This document shows positions 59,872 through 64,000 of a stretch of DNA of 64,000 bases, one piece after another; position 1 is the stretch's first letter, and every line of letters starts with the position of its first letter. Origin of the DNA: Ascidia mentula. Taxonomy: Eukaryota > Chordata > Ascidiacea > Phlebobranchia > Ascidiidae. The notes beneath the pieces were generated by a model, which searched no databases, was not told where the DNA came from, and saw nothing but the letters and a program-made list of their open reading frames with translations. The DNA is taken from contig OX387198.1 in the NCBI GenBank assembly GCA_947561715.1, forward strand, positions 9,858,001-9,922,000. Reading direction: 5' to 3'. A program made the position numbers and the translations under genes.

Positions 59872-60322
59872 CAACGTCAGAGCTTGTATTGCTACCGTCG
59901 TTGAAACTTCAGCAACGACATGTGGTCTTATTATGAAATTCAGCTGGATTATATACGTCCTTGCGACACTTGGTTTGACAATTGTTAGACAGAACTTATC
60001 GCGACCTTTCGCTCCCAAGTAAAATATAAAAATATCGCAGCTCCTATAACGCGCTGCCGAGATACAGATGTTTTTTTCGCAAAGTTGTCAAGATTGTGCT
60101 TTTCGTACTAAAGGCTCACCTGACCCAATGTAAGCTTTATTGGTTTTGACTGCCTCGTTCATTTGCCAGCTTAACGGAGTTATATGCAGAAGGTGCAGGC
60201 TCGCCCCCGCTTTTCATCGAGCTCTCCAGTCACTCAAATTCTCGTTCAAATCATTCCGGATATCCGAACCAGCGGCAGTAATTGTTATTTGAACAGAGAC
60301 AGTTATTGGAACGCCAGCAATA

Positions 60323-60328
60323 TTTATT
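60323..60328 (-). terminator. Candidate poly(A) signal for the SLC43A3-type gene
   Basis: AATAAA on the minus strand, about 46 nt past the stop codon. A second one lies at 60136-60141. Confidence 0.4.
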
Positions 60329-60343
60329 TTTCAAATGCGTTAC

Positions 60344-60349
60344 AATAAA
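60344..60349 (+). terminator. Candidate poly(A) signal for AFG3L2
   Basis: AATAAA on the plus strand, 473 nt past the AFG3L2 stop and only 25 nt before the opposing gene's stop codon. Confidence 0.4.
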
Positions 60350-60373
60350 AAACGGCAACGTTGCTCATGCAAG

Positions 60374-61843
60374 TTATAAGCGATCAGTAACGGTAGTCAC
60401 CACTTGTTTGGGAAAGTGTTGGACATCACGACGTTGTCTAAACGCAGAACGCAGGATTAAGCCGATGTACACTGGATGAATGTAGGATGTAACACACAAG
60501 ACCATGAACAGGATATTCACCATAGTAAAATCTCCGCCTAGCGTTCGAATTAGGAAAGTGAACAGAGGATAACGGACGAGCGACAGAACAGCACTGATCA
60601 CCAACGCCAACGCGAAAAGCGTTGCGTGGATTTCGGTTGGATAATACATCGCGATCGACACGGACGAATTGGCGTAAATTGCAACGCGAAAGGCGACGTA
60701 GAACAGGTAAGTGGCGTAAAGCACTGGCAAAGTTGGGAAGAAAAGCGTTGCCGAAAAAATCAAACTAATCGTACTGGTGTATATTGAACTGATAATCAGC
60801 GCCATGTAATCTTTAACCAAAGGATCAAAGGGCTTTTTTATGCAGGCCTTTACGGCATCAACGAGAAGTCCAGTGATTGGGGCCGCGAGAAAGCCACCTA
60901 CCAACACAAATTTACCGAGCACGTTGGTGTAAGTTTTCTGTTCGCTGGCATCATCAGTACGGCCCCGAAGTCGCAAGTCCACAGTGCCTATAAAAAACTC
61001 GTTGCAAATGTGTAATGTTACCAGCTGCCACAGGTTTGTCCAGTAGAAAGGCTTCTTGATATGTTTCCATACGCTCCCCTGTGTTTCGCTTTGATATTCC
61101 TGCGATTGAAATCTCTCGCATCTCCCTTGCTTTGCCTTAATTAACGCCTTTCTGACATCTGCAAGACCGTAGCTGAAATCTGCTGGGAGCGGATGCGGAA
61201 CATGGTGGCGTGATGTCAGCAAGAATGTGCTGGCGAAACTGACTCCGGACAAGGCGGCCAGAAAATAGAAAAGAGAGGAATAAGGAACGCCGGCATCGTA
61301 AACAAACTGAGACACCCAGAAAACAACAGTCGAAGATAGAAACGCCCCCGTGAGAATGGAAATGATTGAGAAACGCGCTCTCGGAAATAGATTAGCGAAT
61401 TGCACGTTGGTTATGAAGAAAATTGATCCACCGTAAGCAATCAGGATCATTCCAGGGAAAAGTAAACCCGGTAATAGGTAAGAGCAATTGGCCATTAACA
61501 GAGCTCCCGTCGCAAAACTTGCCACAGCCACCACCCGACACAACCAAGTGCCAAGTTTTTTGAGTAGTATTCCGTTGATGAGACAAGAAGTGGATGCGAC
61601 TGATGTAGCAATGGTAAAAACTAGATTAAATACTTCTGCTTGAGCGTGACATGTCGGGAAGTGACTTGACTGGTTTGCGTTTGACAAGTTGCTACGAAGG
61701 CTGCTTGAATTGCATAAGTGACTGAACATCCCTTCGGTCTCCAGCGTGTTCCTCAAAAACGTCCAGCCCAGAAATGGGCCTGAAAGCAACAAGTTTTCAA
61801 AGAAGGCAAATACTAGAGTAGCGAGATGCAACGGTTTTTGCAT
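60374..61843 (-). CDS. SLC43A3: SLC43A3-type transporter (equilibrative nucleobase transporter family), intronless
   Basis: A multi-pass plasma-membrane carrier of the SLC43 branch of the major facilitator superfamily. Mammalian SLC43A3 carries purine nucleobases, while SLC43A1/2 carry neutral amino acids. One uninterrupted frame. The chosen start MQKPLHLATLVFAF aligns with the human SLC43A3 start (PLHVATLL...) and gives 489 aa (human 491); an in-frame ATG at 61948 would add 35 residues not seen in the family. Seen: first membrane segment FENLLLSGPFLGW, a Cys/Asn-rich outer loop with HLCNSSS and HFPTCHAQAE, IAYGGSIFFITNVQFANLFP, a PHPLPADFSYGL loop, and C-terminal NILFMVLCVTSYIHPVYIGL; about 12 hydrophobic segments. 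The central loop is hydrophilic and basic. An AG about 17 nt upstream of the ATG could be a splice acceptor. The gene runs tail to tail with AFG3L2. Substrate is inferred from family only. Confidence 0.9.
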   Translation of the reverse strand: MQKPLHLATLVFAFFENLLLSGPFLGWTFLRNTLETEGMFSHLCNSSSLRSNLSNANQSSHFPTCHAQAEVFNLVFTIATSVASTSCLINGILLKKLGTWLCRVVAVASFATGALLMANCSYLLPGLLFPGMILIAYGGSIFFITNVQFANLFPRARFSIISILTGAFLSSTVVFWVSQFVYDAGVPYSSLFYFLAALSGVSFASTFLLTSRHHVPHPLPADFSYGLADVRKALIKAKQGRCERFQSQEYQSETQGSVWKHIKKPFYWTNLWQLVTLHICNEFFIGTVDLRLRGRTDDASEQKTYTNVLGKFVLVGGFLAAPITGLLVDAVKACIKKPFDPLVKDYMALIISSIYTSTISLIFSATLFFPTLPVLYATYLFYVAFRVAIYANSSVSIAMYYPTEIHATLFALALVISAVLSLVRYPLFTFLIRTLGGDFTMVNILFMVLCVTSYIHPVYIGLILRSAFRQRRDVQHFPKQVVTTVTDRL

Positions 61844-61948
61844 GTTTTTTTTGTACTCTGACAACTTTTGATGCAAAACACTCCTCCCGATGCAGCCGCA
61901 AAATTCTACATATGATGAAAAACTACAATTACTATCCCTTCTGCACAA

Positions 61949-62565
61949 ACTGCTTGAATCTACAGTGTACTCCGGATTTTATACTAACCAGAGAAGCGCA
62001 CGAAAAATGAACAAAAAAAAAATTGAAAAAAAAATACGAACAGAAAAAGCGCTTTCTGGTTAGCACAAAACATATCATGCGTTTTGACAAAAGTTGGAAA
62101 GGAAAAGAGAAAAAAAAGGGTTGAACAAAAAAAATGAAAAAAAACTGTGATCCGTAACCTTCTTCCTCCTCGGCCCTTAGGAATTTAAAATTATACCCTA
62201 CCAGTTCTCGCTCTTTCTAACATGACGTAATTATTGTGTTCATGTAACCAATCCTGATGATTCAGCATCCTGGGAACGGTCAGTTGTTGATACTCCAACA
62301 TGACATTCATCTGTGTGCCTTTAAATTCATTGCTTGTACTGTCATATCATTTTAGTATTGGTAACTATATAGTCACTGCAAATTCGGTGATGCAAAATCT
62401 TGGATAAGCATATCCAAAGTAAACAAACTTTTATTGAAAATTTGTAAAACACCTCATCAGTTTATTAAAAAGTCAAAACGTTTGCCGGTATAATCCCAGC
62501 AAACATTCTTACGTTTAAGTAACGTATGAAGTTGGTTCTAACCACAACGTTGAAAATTTGTTTCT
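61949..62565. other. 5' flank of the SLC43A3-type gene up to the tandem array
   Basis: A-rich and T-rich runs near 62000-62150 (on plus), then unique AT-rich sequence grading into AACGT-containing repeat-like sequence from about 62500. No gene seen. Confidence 0.5.
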
Positions 62566-63655
62566 ACGAGGTTGATTTTGAAAGGTTTTTTAACGTAATT
62601 TGAGCAACATTAGATCAACGTAATTTGATGAATGTTTTTTAAACGTTGAAATCTCATTAGAATCATAACGTTGTTATCGTGTTACCACGAGGTTGATTTT
62701 GAAAGGTTTTTTAACGTAATTTGAGCAACATTAGATCAACGTATTTTGACGAATGTTTTTTAAACGTTGAAATCTCATTAGAATCATAACGTTGTTATCG
62801 TGTAACCACGAGGTTGATTTTGAAAGGTTTTTTAACGTAATTTGAGCAACATTAGATCAACGTATTTTGACGAATGTTTTTTAAACGTTGAAATCTCATT
62901 ACAATCATAACGTTGTTATCGTGTTACCACGAGGTTGATTTTGAAAGGTTTTTTAACGTAATTTGAGCAACATTAGATCAACGTATTTTGACGAATGTTT
63001 TTTAAACGTTGAAATCTCATTACAATCATAACGTTGTTGTCGTGTCACCACGAGGTTGATTTTGAAAGGTTTTTTAACGTATTTTGAGCAACATTTCATC
63101 AACGTAATTTGATGAACGTTTTTTAAACGTTTAAATCTGATCAGCATCATAACGTTGTTATCGCGTTACCACGAGGTTGATTTTGAAAGTTTTTTTGACG
63201 TAATTTGAGCAACATTACATCAACGTATTTTGATGGAGGTTTTTTAAACGTTTAAGTTTGATTAGAATCATAACGTTGTTATCGCGTTACCACGAGGTTG
63301 ATTTTGAAAGTTTTTTTAACGTAATTTGAGCAACATTAGATCAACGTATTTTGAAGGAGGTTTTTTGAACGTTAGAATCTGATTAGAATCATAACGTTGT
63401 TATCGTGTTACCACGAGGTTGATTTTGAAAGTTTTTTTAACGTAATTTGAGCAACATTAGATCAACGTATTTTGAAGGAGGTTTTTTGAACGTTAGAATC
63501 TGATTAGAATCATAACGTTGTTATCGTGTTACCACGAGGTTGATTTTGAAAGTTTTGCTAACGTAAATTGAGCAACATTGGATCAACGTAACTCGATGGA
63601 CGTTTTCTTAACGTTGTTTTTTGTTTGTTTGTAGAACGTTGCTGAACTAACGTAA
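62566..63655. repeat. 121-bp tandem array, nine units
   Basis: ACGAGGTTGATTTT recurs at 62566, 62687, 62808, 62929, 63050, 63171, 63292, 63413 and 63534, exactly 121 bp apart each time. Within a unit, ACGT cores fall at offsets about 27, 52, 77 and 102, a 25-bp sub-period, suggesting a higher-order repeat grown from a shorter AACGTT-type unit. The first four or five units are nearly identical; later units diverge together. No long frame is conserved, so it is non-coding. Confidence 0.93.
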
Positions 63656-64000
63656 CTTTCAAGTTTTCGTTTGTTGCTCAGCTTGTGTTTGTTTTGTTCT
63701 GAGAACATAAAACCTTTTGCCAGTAGTAGACGCAAACTGATAACCAATACACAATAGCTGTTGAGTTGAAACTCTGTACCTTGACATTGGAGCTACATCA
63801 TAGGTACACAATATTTCCAGAAGTAAATTTATTAGAATGCATCATACAAACACATATAACCTTATTGCGACAACGAGTCGTCTGAAGATGCACACAAAGA
63901 CGATTTTCTAAACGGGGCGAATTTGAAACCAGTCCGCCAATACGCGTTTATTTCTTTTTTGGTGGTCGAGCTGCACCTCATCATGTAATCTGTAAAATTG
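63656..64000. other. Unique flank after the tandem array
   Basis: AT-rich sequence running to the window end. No coding exon, RNA gene or further repeat unit recognised. Confidence 0.5.

Larger units (their letters stand above)
59872..60373. other. Convergent 3' region of AFG3L2 and SLC43A3-type genes
   Basis: 502 bp between the two stop codons. It holds poly(A) signals on both strands, crossed so that the 3' UTRs may overlap. Confidence 0.7.

Overview
The window is a stretch of a compact animal genome with five protein-coding genes, one tRNA gene, small DNA-transposon remnants and a 121-bp tandem array. Introns are mostly 100-1000 bp, flanks are AT-rich, minor-spliceosome signals are present, and the proteins align best by memory to chordate orthologues. 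This suggests an invertebrate deuterostome, most likely a tunicate such as Ciona. That assignment is an inference. No prokaryotic, LTR-retroviral or Polinton-like sequence was recognised.

Layout: (1) 0.4-4.6 kb, minus strand: septin-7-type GTPase in 9 recognisable exons, with a probable promoter near 5.4 kb. (2) 7.6-16.75 kb, minus strand: a complete ADAM10 (Kuzbanian) sheddase in 18 exons, 787 aa, with a textbook AT-AC (U12-type) intron. (3) 20.4/27.7-49.58 kb, plus strand: an ADAMTS16/18-type secreted metalloprotease in at least 22 exons. Its large 5' introns are much richer in GC and CpG than the flanking genes. A tRNA-Glu(CTC) gene sits in one of its 3' introns. (4) 51.65-59.87 kb, plus strand: AFG3L2-type mitochondrial m-AAA protease in 17 exons, 769 aa. 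Its introns host hAT-like MITE remnants, a foldback element and inverted copies of a short hairpin-tail repeat. (5) 60.37-61.84 kb, minus strand: an intronless SLC43A3-type transporter, tail to tail with AFG3L2. (6) 62.5-63.65 kb: nine copies of a 121-bp repeat with internal AACGT cores about 25 bp apart.

Functionally the genes do not form one pathway. Two metzincin proteases with opposite topologies (membrane sheddase ADAM10, secreted matrix protease ADAMTS16/18) lie head to head. The septin, AFG3L2 and SLC43A3 genes are housekeeping-type. Exon boundaries were read by eye from GT/AG sites, reading phase and remembered family sequences. For ADAM10 and AFG3L2 the phases close exactly from start to stop. 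For ADAMTS they close from exon 2 to the stop.
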